Assembly (NCBI GenBank): GCA_964023275.1
Contig: OZ029916.1
Location: forward strand, 38,434,396 to 38,498,395
Length of the DNA stretch: 64,000 nucleotides
From: Norana najaformis
Taxonomy: Eukaryota > Annelida > Clitellata > Crassiclitellata > Hormogastridae
Reading direction: 5' to 3'
The notes under the pieces are model-generated. The model worked only from the letters and a program-made list of their open reading frames with translations. It was not told the origin of the DNA and ran no database searches. Shown piece by piece: positions 1-11,012 of the stretch. Numbering within the stretch: the first letter of the stretch is position 1; the number at the start of each line of letters is the position of its first letter. The position numbers and the translations under genes were made by a program.

Positions 1-313
1 CAATTTTAAACCCAGAAACAGGTCTCTGGCAGACCATTAACACAATTGGGCACTGTTCTTATGTGTGCTATCACTATGAACATTTATGTAGCTCTGCAAC
101 AAATTTGGTTGCCCTGTGTGCTTCTTTGCACTGTTCAATTAACATTGTATTTTAAAATTCTTAACACTTGCACTGGCAATTGACATTGGAAAGCACCCTG
201 GAAGTAGCCACGTAAATTGTCATTATTACGATATCTCGCTGGGCATTTGTGTAGCGCCTTCTTAAAAGAACAATCAAAAGACGTTGTACACGATGTGTTA
301 TTTCTCCTTAAAG

Positions 314-473
314 GTTCCCTGGTTTCAAAGAAGTCCGACTGGTTCCTGGTCGTCACGACATTGCGTTTGTGGAGTTTGAAAATGATGTCCAGTCGGCTGC
401 CGCAAAGGAAGCTCTGCAGGGATTCAAGATTACGCCAACCAATGCAATGAAAATCACGTTTGCCAAGAAGTAA
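314..473 (+). CDS. SNRPA/SNRPB2: U1A/U2B''-type spliceosomal RRM protein, last coding exon
   Basis: This is the 3'-terminal coding exon of the U1 snRNP A / U2 snRNP B'' (insect SNF) family, which binds U1 or U2 snRNA stem-loops in the nucleus. After an acceptor at 312-313 the frame (one leading base, 52 residues, TAA at 471-473) reads from [15 protein letters not shown] to KITFAKK, the second half of the C-terminal [11 protein letters not shown] matches the RNP1-like strand, and the protein ends in the family's usual FAKK. One leading base fits a split glutamine codon before FPGF. The upstream exons lie outside the window; 1-313 is intron with nothing else recognisable. The sequence does not decide between SNRPA, SNRPB2 and an undivided SNF ancestor. 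Confidence 0.9.
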
Positions 474-2122
474 ATGAACACAGCTGCTGCCTGGCTACGT
501 GACTTGCGTTTTCTTCTTCATGACGTGTTTAGAATTCATTTTCAGGCTGCGATACAATAATGATGAACGTTTTTGTTAGCAAACAGTTGGACAGAGTTTT
601 TGGTGAATTATTAGATTTTTACCAAAGCAAAAGAGTATTACAGTAAAAATTTGTTACTTCAATTTGCTAAAATATTCAGTGGATGTGTTGCATTTGTTTG
701 GTTGCAGTAAGATTGAACTGATATTTACATAATGGTAAAGCTTTCTTGGCCATAGTTTTGGTAAAATCGTGCTTCACAGTTTTATCATGCTATTCAAGAG
801 ATCTGTTCTGCGTTTATGTTTCTGAAACTCAAAGGCCAAACGCACAAAGGAAAGATTTTGTGAACAGGCGTTTTTGATTTTATTCAGTGATGGGATTAAG
901 GATAAGAAAAGCTAAATGTCCAAGGCACATGAACATTGTCACCTGATGGAAGGCACAGTTGCTTTCATGACTACCTCAAATATGTTAGTTACTCCATTTA
1001 ATGTATAAATGTGAAATGTAAATGAACATGTTTTTCTAAGGGAACGATATGGCCTCGACCCTGCTTAATTTTAATGAACTTATCAAGTGATATCCTTCAC
1101 CACTGCTGCCCATGTGAATGGGCGCCACACCATTTAAAGTCCAATTGTAGGGACCTTGCTGACCTGAGGTTACTATCTCTGAAACATAAAAGTAGGTCAC
1201 AGTTATTACCTTGAAACGATCGTAATTGTTATCTTCACCTTTATCTTCAGCACAATTGATTACCACTTGTATGTATGCATGTATCTTAACATTTATGTAC
1301 CACCTTTACAGGCCTAACAAGCTGGAGTAGCAGCCTTCCCAGTTCCCAGTAGTAAATGTTAATGTACGCGTTTTCTACGGCGACCGTATGACCTCGACCT
1401 TGCACATTTTTCAATGAATTCATCTGGTGAGATCATTCACCACCGCTGCCCGTTTTAATGGGCGCCACTCCACTGAAGGTCCCTGTGTGCGAATCGTGCT
1501 ATCCCGAGATTTAAGTCTTTGAAACATATCCACTTCCGGTATTCAAAGCGGTATCCTCACGGACAGAGGCGCCTTGGTGTACATGTATGATTTAATCATT
1601 GTAGTTAACCAGGCAGACGTTTTTTTGCGTTTAAAACAACGTCGCGCTATTTTTATCACACATGTATTGCAATCATTTAACGAAGCTGTATAGCAGAGTG
1701 ATTATAGTTTGTCTTTTGGACGCCTTTATTTTGGATAATATATACGTTTTTATTGTATTTGGCTGCATGCTTCGTTATCTCGAGATTTCTACAGCGCCCA
1801 ACGCAAGCCAAGTTGCAGGAACCACAGGTGTAATTCGTCTTCCAAACGGCTTGTTTGAGAGAAAAACTCGAAAGGTTTTTCGTACCATGAATTTCATTTC
1901 TTCACTGGGCTTTAATGCTACTTTGCTAATTTTCGCAAATTCAGAATATCCGTGACAGAATGGCGTGATCTTCGATTTGAATGTTTTACAACAAAATTCA
2001 GCGCTATAAAACTTCTGCGTAAACGAAAATTAGAAAACGCGGGTAGCCTTGACCTAGCCATAGAAACGAAAATCGTGTTTTATTTGCCAAATTTTATCTT
2101 GCATAAAATAATAATTTAAGGA
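474..2122. other. 3'UTR and intergenic spacer with two repeat copies
   Basis: This is the spacer between the RRM gene and UBR7. It holds the 3'UTR of the former; no AATAAA is visible. Two copies of an interspersed repeat (core: CCTCGACCCTGC, then AATGAA, then CACCRCTGCCC and GGGCGCCAC) lie at about 1047-1140 and 1384-1480. A piece around 1775-1830 matches the 'gagatttctacagcgcc' LINE-tail family seen in reverse at 50100. Small ORFs here match nothing I recognise and overlap the repeats. Confidence 0.6.
2005..2010 (+). promoter_or_regulatory. TATA-like box upstream of UBR7
   Basis: TATAAA occurs 113 bp before the UBR7 start codon in otherwise non-repetitive DNA. Position and strand fit a core promoter, but a single hexamer in AT-rich sequence is weak evidence. 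Confidence 0.25.
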
Positions 2123-5100
2123 ATGGCAGAAGCACAGCAGTCGAATAATCAGGATGAAGTCGAAGATGACGTTGCAGTGTCGATGGTCGACATTTTGGAG
2201 GCAGAAGAAAAGCTGCAGGAGGATGCGAATGCTGTCCTAGGCGGGAGCGATGATAGAAACTGTACTTACTTAATGGTAATTTTTTATACATTTAATTCTT
2301 TAAAACGGTTTTAGTCAATAGCTGTTAGATAGTGGAATGTAAAAGGCCAGTCAAAATATGACTCCTTCCAGGAAGGAACGCTTTTGTAGCGCTTTTGCAA
2401 GGTAAGTGAAGGCGCCACATTGAATGTCGTCATACATACAAGGCAGCTATGGATAGCGTAACGGGTCTGGTGAAGAACCTAAAAGCTTTGAAACGTTTAA
2501 GCAAATGTTGAAGTCTTGTAATTCTCTTAGCCAGTTTAAGTTTAAGGTGCAAGTTTTAAACCCTTAAATCACCAAGCTAAACAGCGGCAATGGCTATTTA
2601 AAGGAATGGACTGCATGTTAATCAGTTATGCATATTTCAGGAGCAGCACTAAAGTGCAAAGCATAAGTGATTAAAGCTTTCACACTAAACAGATGTCAAA
2701 TCTGTTGTTGAGTGCCTTTATCATGGTGAATGTGTTTCTAAAGGGCTATGTCGATCGTCAAGCATTGTATTCATGCAGAACTTGTGCAGCAGCCTTGTCA
2801 GATGAAAAAGCTGCTGGAGTGTGTCTGGCCTGCAGTCTGGAATGTCATGAAGGGCATGAACTGATTGAGCTATACACAAAACGGTTTGTAGTGATTCATT
2901 TGATTGAATTTGATTCAGTGGGTAGTGGTTCAAAACACCTCAGGATGGAAAGACGTCTTAGAATTGGTGTTAGTACAGTTATGTTGCAAAGGTGGTTTCG
3001 GGGGTGTTATTGTCATCCCCCTCTTGAACTTGGCGGACTGGCTTAGGGTATTTCATAATTGTTTTTTGTATTATGCAGTAGTAATTTGCTTGTGCCTTAT
3101 CCAAAATCCTGGCCCTGTACCTTTGTTTCTAATTATCATGTTGATGAAATGAGTTGTGATGATGATGATTACAGTTATGCTATTTTGTTGCGTTTATATT
3201 TTCAGAAATTTTCGCTGTGACTGTGGTAATAGCAAGTTTGGTGAATTCACTTGCAAACTGTGCCCTGTGAGTACTCCTAATTTGAAGCAGTTAAATTTCA
3301 GTTCACAAAAACATGCAAATTAAAATACTTTGTGATGGTTGATATATGCTGTACATTGTTTTGATGCTTTTACTTCTGTTTGTGAGATCTGCAGAGCCAT
3401 TGGTCCTTTGAACCATCTGTCACAAGTCAGTGTTATAAATGTTAAATATTAATATGAAAAGCTGTCTTTTTTAAATGATGTAGATTATCATCTGTTAATT
3501 TATTATCTGTTAAGTTGCATTTGCAGCTCTGTTAATTTGAAATATCAGCTGGGTCATTCCATCTCAGTTCAACAAATTTTTCAGAAAGTTCCATCTCGGA
3601 TGTCAATGAAAATTTCACAGAATGTTTGCTATGGTATTAGAGGAAGTTACGCAAAATTTTAGGTCAATATGGTAAGTAGTTTTGAAGATACTGAGTCTCA
3701 AAGACGTCGGGGGTGACCTCGTTTTTGCCTTTTCGGAACTCGCATCTAAATTTGTAATGATGTTCAGAGCCTCATAACTTCATTAATATTGCAGATAATT
3801 TGATGAAACTTTCAGGATATTTAGTCTTTGTTGTTTAGATGAAATGCTGAAAAAAAGAATGATGAGTGTTGAAAACTGTGATGTTATGACCCATCTGAAA
3901 ATGGTTTAAAAAAAACTTGTGCTTGTCTGACGATCATACTTTGCAGCCACGACATGGCCAAACTGATGTAGTATTAAAGAATGTTTTCAAAGCTCATAAT
4001 GCTAATATACTTTTTCTACAAAAATATACAGAAATGTTCTTTTTCTGATGCATGTCTGCTACAATATGGCCTTCCAAAAATGGAAAATTGTATTCTGAAG
4101 ACCATTTCCAAAGTCAAAGATCATCATGTGGGACAGGTCATGGAGCAATGCAACTTGGATCATTGGAAAGAGCAGCTCAGAGTCTGTAAGTTCACCAAAA
4201 ATGGTGATGGGGTCTCTTCTTGTTCATGCTATAATTTTATTTAATTGAAATCCGAGATGGTCGAGCTGGAGCCATTTGTTGAATTGAGGTGGAATGACCC
4301 AGCTGTTAGTTTGTATAGTCAGCTATTATGTGTCATTTATTATTGTTTTAGAACAAGTTGCCAACTAATCCTGACAACCGATACAACCACAACTACAATG
4401 GTCTCTACTGCAATTGCTCAAGGCCATATCCGGACCCTGATGATTTGGTAGGACTTGTTAATAACACAGAGGCATAGAGACAATACAATACGATGCAATG
4501 TAGGACAATAGAGTACAATGAAATTTACAATATTGTAATCCGAATGGTCATAGACACCAACAGCCAGATATTACTGTGGCCAGTAATGGGACAAAACTGT
4601 CCAACATTGGGTAACAGTAAATTTGTGTGGGCACCCAGAGATGTTCACCCATCCTATAGACTTGGGGACCGTCATGTAGAGTAAAATTATGATACCAGGA
4701 CCTAACATCACTTTGCACTTCTCAGGAGCTTTGCACACACAGCTATGTAACTTATTTGAACAAGTATGTTTCGAGGTAGCTTGAAAATGCATACTGAACA
4801 AAGAAATGCAACAGTAGATGTATAAATGGAACACTGTTCCAGGAGGACGGTTCTACACAGAAGGCTCGAGAGAAGTGTTACGCCTCCTGTCATTGGATTC
4901 TTGTTGTGTGAGCCTCAGTAGAATGATTCTTCAGGGTCTGGACTACGCCTCTTAGGAGCATCTGTAGCGGCGTGTAAACAAGCGTTTTTTTAGTTTGTTT
5001 AGTGGCAACCAAGAATCTTGTTGCTTTAAAGACAGTTTTGCTATAAGTTTTGCTGTGGTTGGTGGTTAAGCTATTGATTTTGGTTTTTCTTTTGTTGTTG

Positions 5101-8100
5101 TAGATTGAAGATGAGATGATACAGTGTGTGATCTGTGAAGACTGGTTTCACAAGAGGGTTGGTAGATTTATTTATCTCTAATCCAAGCTAACCGAACCCA
5201 TTCTGACCTTTGATTTCATTTGGATCATTGTGTTTATGTGCAAATGATGAACTCTTTTGAGCAGCTGAGGATTGTGGGTCACGTGTGTATAAATTGCTAG
5301 TAGTATGCTTTGATGGTGATTAAATTAGAGCGGGCGGCGTTAACCTGTTTCTGTTGCATTAATACAATAATATGCCAAATTTAAATTTATTTAGAAATGC
5401 TCAAAGAGGATCAAAAGTTTGTTTTATGTTCAAAGAAATGTTTGCTTATCAGACAAAGAATGTCTGCTTGTGGTGGAAATTATTATTATTATGGTGATGA
5501 ATTGTAGCACATCACTAACTGCACAGTTGAAGAGTTTGAGGAGATGATATGTGGGCCTTGCATGGACACGTGCCATTTTCTTTGGGCTTATGCAAGACTG
5601 TGTAAAGGTGAGTTTTTCTACAGATGGTTTTTGACTGCAGCTGTTTTGAGTTTCTTGATGGGTTAATTTCTTTATCTACGGTTAATCTTGATTTGAGACC
5701 CGAGCAAGTTCTTATTACATGGTTGTTTGGTTGATGCTAATCAAATATGGCAAACAACTGCTTAAAAACTGATTTTTTGCAGTATCATAAATACCAGTAC
5801 ACATGCTCTGATTATGGTTTGGTTGATGTATGATAATCTGTGACAGAATTTTTGAATGCTTTATCCTTTTTTGAAATCATGATCATAAGCACATATACAC
5901 ATCAGTCGCTTCTGTCATGTTGTTCTCAACTTAAGACTTGCCTTTTTAAAATTGCTTATCCACCATAGTCTGCCTCTCTGTCCTGTGGAGTGACCTTCTG
6001 GATATTTACTTGATTGCAGCTTGGCTTTGGTGTGCCATCAGTTGATACCTTGTGCATTAGGCACCGGCGCGCTAGAAGTTACTAATTATTATATACAAGG
6101 CACCACTGTTAGGAAACTTCTCAGAGGTGCTTCACCCTGGACAGCACTAGACCATGATCAAATAGCGTGGTCTTCAACTGCTGGTGAAATAGAGGCAGAG
6201 CGAGGATATGAAGCTCATTTCAGGTGGCATGGTGAGTGATAAGTTATGTTGAAGAAATGGTGTACACTTATTTGATGTTTCGTCCTGTTGCAGCTATTTA
6301 TGAGAAGACTACACATTCTGTGAAACCAGATACAGAGGGTGACGTTGATGTTGTTGCTGATGAGAAAACTTCCACTCCTGAAGAGACCTTGAGCAAGTCG
6401 CCAAGAGAGTCCTTGACAACATCAGAAAAAGCAAACCTTGGTAAGACTTCGGTCAGGCTCTTGACAGTGTCAGAAGGCACAAGTCTTGGTGAGACATCGA
6501 GCAAACCTTTGACACCATCAGAGGTGCGTTTACCAAAAGAAAAATCGTCAGATGCATCAGCTGAAACCAGTTCTTCTGCAACTGAGTCGTGTCTTCTGAA
6601 AGAGCTGAGTGAAGGAAGTTGCTTGCCACTGAAAGGTGCTGTTTTCTGGCCAGAAGACTGGAGAAAGCAACTGTGTCGATGTTCTAAATGCATGGTTAGC
6701 ACTTTTATATGCTGCATGACTGCATATACATGTCTATGTACTGTGGAATGCACTTAACGTGAAAACTTTTAACATGAAAACTTTTAACATGAAAACTTTT
6801 AACATGAAATATTGGTTAACATGAAAAGGGCGCTTAGTAAATTTCTGCACCAATGGTTTAAATGTAACTTTGTTTCTTTATCACAAAACTGATTGCACGA
6901 AAATGTTGCCTAACATGAAAAATTTGTCAATTCTGCGGAGGAAAATGCAGTACAGAACCTTGGATAACACGAAGTCTTGATTTGTTTACAACATCTGGTT
7001 TGGCTCTTCCGCTGTGAACGGTCGTATTTTGTTTTGCTTTTGGGTCTAGTAGGCTTGGTTAGCGCTGGAAGCAGTTGAGATATTGCTTAAAGTGCTGTGA
7101 CATTTTTGGATTATCATTTATAACTTAACCAGCTCTCAGCACTAGTCCCCTGTGTTTTGTGTTGGACGATTTGCCCTGAGTAATATACACTTATACATTC
7201 TTACACTGACTGCTCTGTACTTTTGTTACTATATTGTCGCATTACGATTTGGCTGTTAACTTGTTTATATTTTGATTTTACCATTAACTTAATTTATAGG
7301 TAAAGCACTAATTTGGCCTTACCATACCTTATGTTGTAGGCAATGTACGAGATACACAACATTCTCTTTCTTCTTGATGAAAATGACACAATTGCTGCGT
7401 ACGAAGCGCGTGGCAAAGCGAAGGCTTCCAAGACATCCTATCAGCAGAGCCTTGAAGCTTTGTCCAAACTCCACCACGTCCAGCAGGTGGACTTGATCCA
7501 AGGTTAATGCCTATACCTGTATGTGTTAAACTGTTTTTACCCGAGGTAGAAATGATGCTTTGAGATTTAAAAAATGTCGAGAGAAAGTGCAAAAAATTGT
7601 CTGGAATGTCTAACAGATATTATATAAAATCCATTGGAACCTAAAAAAATTATTTTGATTAGGAATTGCACCTGAAACAGCAGATTATTATTATATAATA
7701 TAATTTATTATTATTTCATATGTTTATATAGAGCCAAGTTCTAATGATGAAGCATCAATCAATGACCGTGCTAAGGAGTTGTGTGCGAAGAGATGACGTC
7801 ACAGAAACTCTGGAACTCTCTTGTTGCAAATGTTCTCTTTGGAGTCTATTTTGGCCTTTAGATCTCAACTAAAAACATCTTCCTGGACTCGTTTCCTCTG
7901 TAGTCTGTTTCTGTGTCTTCTCTGATTCCTATCTTGGCTCTTTGATCGGATTCACCCTGGAGTGTGGCTTGCACAACAATTTTGCTTAGTAACGACCTTC
8001 CACCCATGCTTTGAGCATTATTACAATGGCATTATTACATTATTACAATGGCATTATTACATTATTACAGTGGCTGTAGAAGTTCTCAGATTATTATAAT

Positions 8101-8881
8101 ATTATTATTAAGGGCTTATTCAAGGTCCCTACAGAGTGGCCTTAAGGTCTTATGGGTGACGCATCATTGCCTAAATGTTCTTGCGCTTTACTGGCTCTTT
8201 TTCCCAATGCACGAGATTATTCGTGATAACGCTGCGAAAGCCATGTGTGCAGGTGTAATGTAAGTGTCAGAAGACGATATTAAAGCATAGTTCAGCAGGA
8301 AAGCAATTTTAGAGTGGAAATAAATGAACAATAATCTTCAAATACCATTGAATATAACTGTTCTTTTACATTTGGTAATAACTAGGAGTGATTTGAAACT
8401 TATTTGAATTTTTTTTTATAGAATACAATGATTTAAAGTCTCATCTGACCGAATACTTGAAGACGTTTGCTGAAAACAAGAAGGTATATAATCTAATCTA
8501 ACCAAATGTCTTCTATGGAGCCAGTATCTATTGCATTAGCTAGAGAATAGCTAATGAGGAGTGCCTTTTTGAGGTACTTAAAAGGCACTAGAAAACCGTC
8601 CAGATACGTACACAAGTTGATAGCTTACTGGACTGTAGAGGCAGATCTGTAGATTTGGTTGGTAAAGGTGCTAAATAAATGTTCAGATGCATTCCTTCAT
8701 ACACTGCAATACAGGGAGGTCAGATGTATTTTTGCTATTTGTTCTAGTTAGTTAAATCTACAAGATAAAATAAATTTTTTAGGTTGTACGTCAAGAAGAT
8801 GTTGATGAGTTCTTTGTTCAGCAGGCCGCCCGCAAGCGTCAGAAAACGGAATCAACTTCAGTTCCATACTTCTGCAAGTGA
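2123..8881 (+). CDS. UBR7: UBR7, putative E3 ubiquitin ligase (UBR box and PHD finger)
   Basis: Ten exons join in phase: 2123-2275, 2744-2883, 3206-3266, 4352-4447, 5104-5157, 5508-5607, 6294-6694, 7340-7502, 8422-8483 and 8783-8881 (TGA), giving 442 residues against 425 in human. The start is the first ATG of the acidic N-terminus, which continues into AVLGGSDD as in vertebrate UBR7. Residues ~52-119 form the UBR zinc box (ALYSCRTC, GVCLACSLECHEGHEL, FRCDCGNSKFG), which in this family recognises N-degrons. Residues ~137-200 form an atypical PHD finger (YCNC, CVIC, WFHKRH, CGPC, FLWAYA); human UBR7 has been reported to ubiquitinate histone H2B. The serine/threonine-rich linker in exon 7 replaces the divergent human linker. 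The conserved C-terminal part follows (FWPEDWRKQLCRCSKC, FLLDENDTIAAYE, EYNDLKSHL) and the protein ends PYFCK. All introns are GT-AG. Confidence 0.95.
3041..4351 (+). other. UBR7 introns 2-3: no further gene
   Basis: Apart from the 61-bp exon at 3206-3266, this stretch is AT-rich intron. The small ORFs (for example around 3981-4244) show no family resemblance, and none is needed for the UBR7 frame. Confidence 0.5.
4885..4990 (+). repeat. Partial copy of the ~250-bp SINE-like family
   Basis: It contains the family's hallmarks in order: 'cattggattcttgttgtg', 'gaatgattcttca', and 'gtaaacaagcg'. Longer copies lie at 17930-18150, 47690-47945, 54165-54400 and 62185-62480. It sits inside UBR7 intron 4. 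Confidence 0.5.
6752..6975 (+). repeat. 15-bp tandem repeat inside a possible pogo/Tigger-like MITE
   Basis: The 15-bp unit aacttttaacatgaa repeats about three times near 6763-6808, with more degenerate 'aacatgaaaa' pieces to about 6925. The stretch ends near 'cagaaccttggataacacga', which resembles pogo/Tigger terminal repeats. It sits in UBR7 intron 7, just after the exon. The DNA-transposon assignment is tentative; the tandem repeat is plain. Confidence 0.4.
8028..8076 (+). repeat. 22-bp tandem repeat in UBR7 intron 8
   Basis: Just over two near-perfect copies of a unit containing attacaatggcattattac. No coding potential. Confidence 0.6.
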
Positions 8882-9140
8882 AACATGTCTCACCTTCACA
8901 GACTGCAAACTGTTCTGTCGCTTTCACTGAACATTGTACATTCTTACTACTTAGCTTGAACAGTGTGCTGTGTTTAAGGAATCTGCACGTGTGCAATCCA
9001 TTTTTCAAAAAAAAAAACGTCCCGCCCTTTGCCTAATTGTGTATGAACTTTTCATTCATGATTCCTTAATCTCGTTGTCTCATAAAGTTATATTTTCTAG
9101 TGCTTGACTGCATTTTATTGTCAACTTGTTTGCTGTCGAA

Positions 9141-9146
9141 AATAAA
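9141..9146 (+). terminator. Polyadenylation signal of UBR7
   Basis: AATAAA lies 260 bp after the UBR7 stop in a T-rich 3'UTR and is followed by GT/T-rich DNA. It is the first canonical hexamer downstream on the coding strand. Confidence 0.6.
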
Positions 9147-9169
9147 CCGGTTATAAAAAATGAAAACTT

Positions 9170-10180
9170 GTCTGGAATCTGATGACTGGTGAAACTGTAA
9201 TTGTGGTCTTGGTGTTATTTTGGCCTTAGTGTAATTTGGAATTGACTGATTGTATTTTGGCAAGTGGCTAAACTGTGATTATGGAGTACAGTTTAGCTTT
9301 TGACCTAAATTAAATTTTGAATTGGCGGATTTCCTTTTGCGTTTGTGGTTTAATATAATTTTTTTGTGATCCGACGACCTGAAGTAGGAACCTTTGGGTG
9401 TGTTCCTCGTTTCATAGGTTTTTGGCCAGATTTTGTATTTAGAGTTGCTTTAACTTGGTGGTCTTGAAATTGAAATGGTTGTAGTTTCTGACAAGCCTTG
9501 GATCCAATGAGGTTATACTACTTAGAGTCTATATCATTGCTTGGATCTGACTTCAAAACTTGGTCTAGTTTAAAGTTAGACCAGCCTTTAAATCAAGCCA
9601 GGCTTAAAAGTTCTAGATGAGTTAATTTAAAAAATTTAATATATATAGTTTAATGTAAAATTTAGCCATAATTATGAATTATGGGTATATTATGTTAACA
9701 GATACTGTGCGAATAATTTAGCGCTATACAATGTTTCGGTCCGCTCGGGCGTGGGTTGTAAGGCGGACTATTTATGGTTACTAAGGTAAGCTAGATTTTT
9801 TAATAGCTCCTAAACCTGAGATCGGTGTTGTTTAATGGAGAAATGAAGCTGGAACAAAATGAAATAATCACGTCGGAGCTTTAGACCGTGTTGTTGCTGT
9901 TTGTGTGAGTGGTCTTAATTGTGTGGAACACTGAAAATGGTTATCCGCTGGTGCGTGAATTACGCGTATTCGGCCGGGCCTCAGTGTTATCTATAAGTAG
10001 TCTGTTAGCGCCAGACAAACCCCACACGTTACAAACAGAAATGATAAAAATAGTAAACAAGAACGCACAATGCCAGTACAAAGAACGGCCAAATGATGGC
10101 ATACTTTAACAGTTTAGAAATCATACAAATATAACTATATGGTTCGAAAGAAAACGAGCAGCATTTATAGGAGAGGAATC
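9170..10180. other. UBR7-UNG intergenic spacer
   Basis: AT-rich DNA with T/G-rich degenerate repeats at 9170-9600 and a short CpG-containing patch near 9735-9775. No gene is recognised; the ORF at 9909-10109 has no recognisable motif. The UNG promoter or a 5' untranslated exon could lie here, but nothing marks it. Confidence 0.4.
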
Positions 10181-10184
10181 GCCT

Positions 10185-10690
10185 CTGTAAATGGCATGGC
10201 CTCGATTCTGCTCATTTTTTAATGAATTTATCGGGCGAGGACCTTCACCGCTGCCGCTCTGTGCGTGAGGGTGCCGGTTCGCGTCCCCGTTGTGGCTTAT
10301 TTAAGAGATTTTAATCTCGGACTAGCACGGCCTGTACACGGAACCTTAAATTAAATGGCGTTTCCCCATTTCTCTCGCTTAAACACAATCCACCTTTACA
10401 GCTCCTGTCCTTTCCTCTCTGATCTTTTGGCAGCCGGACTTAGTTCTTGACATGGCATCTTTGGACAACCCCACTGATTTGATGCAGCGCTCGTGAATAA
10501 GGTGTCCTGCGCTTACCTTTTAAGTGGCGCTTTAGAAATTTGGAGATTATGAATGCGATTACAATTACAAAATGGCGTGGCACCCATTCAAATGGGCAGC
10601 GTTGTTGAAGGATCTCATCCGATTAATTCATTGAAATATGAGCAGGGTCGAGGCCATATGGTTGCTATAGAAAAACGTGTACATTTAATC
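10185..10690. mobile_element. Two inverted copies of the GGCCTCGACCCTGC repeat family
   Basis: A plus-oriented copy begins near 10195 (gcctcgattctgctcatttt, aatgaatttatcgggcgag, cgctgccgc). A minus-oriented copy ends near 10680 (cccattcaaatgggcagcg, ggatctcatccgattaattc, gcagggtcgaggccatatgg). Between them are sequences seen in other members: gtgcgtgagggtgccggttcg, and a tail 'gcgctttagaaatttggaga' running into 'gattacaattacaa'. Relatives lie at 1047-1140, 1384-1480, 34745-34870, 44840-45270, 52862-52945 and 58340-58470. Whether it is one element with terminal inverted repeats or two nested insertions is not settled. Confidence 0.55.
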
Positions 10691-11012
10691 ATATATAAAA
10701 TGTGTGTTCAACAGTCAGCAGAGTAACTAAATTTACAGAATGTTTTTTATTAATTAGAAACTTCTATAGGACTGGTGTATAATGCATAGTAGGCATCAAC
10801 TGTTGGCACATCAAATTCAAACCACAATCAGGTCAATATCCAGAAAGTCAGTCAATTCTGGTTTGGAGTGGAATGTATACGAGTATGTACCGAAACATTT
10901 CTACAGAGCATTTTAGGAACCTATGAAAGGTGCTGTGTGTTTCAGATAGGTATAGAAGTTTTGTTTTCAGTTAGTTAGGTATGTGTTGCAGTCAGGACAG
11001 TTGAATGAAACG

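Noticed and set aside
6003..6239. Additional UBR7 exon between 5607 and 6294
   Set aside because: It has an AG at its left, but the phase required by exon 6 meets a stop within about ten codons; exon 6 joins exon 7 directly in phase. The segment contains a repeat also seen near 43000.
6298..6753. 151-residue antisense frame opposite UBR7 exon 7
   Set aside because: Complement of a verified UBR7 exon; its sequence shows no independent motif.
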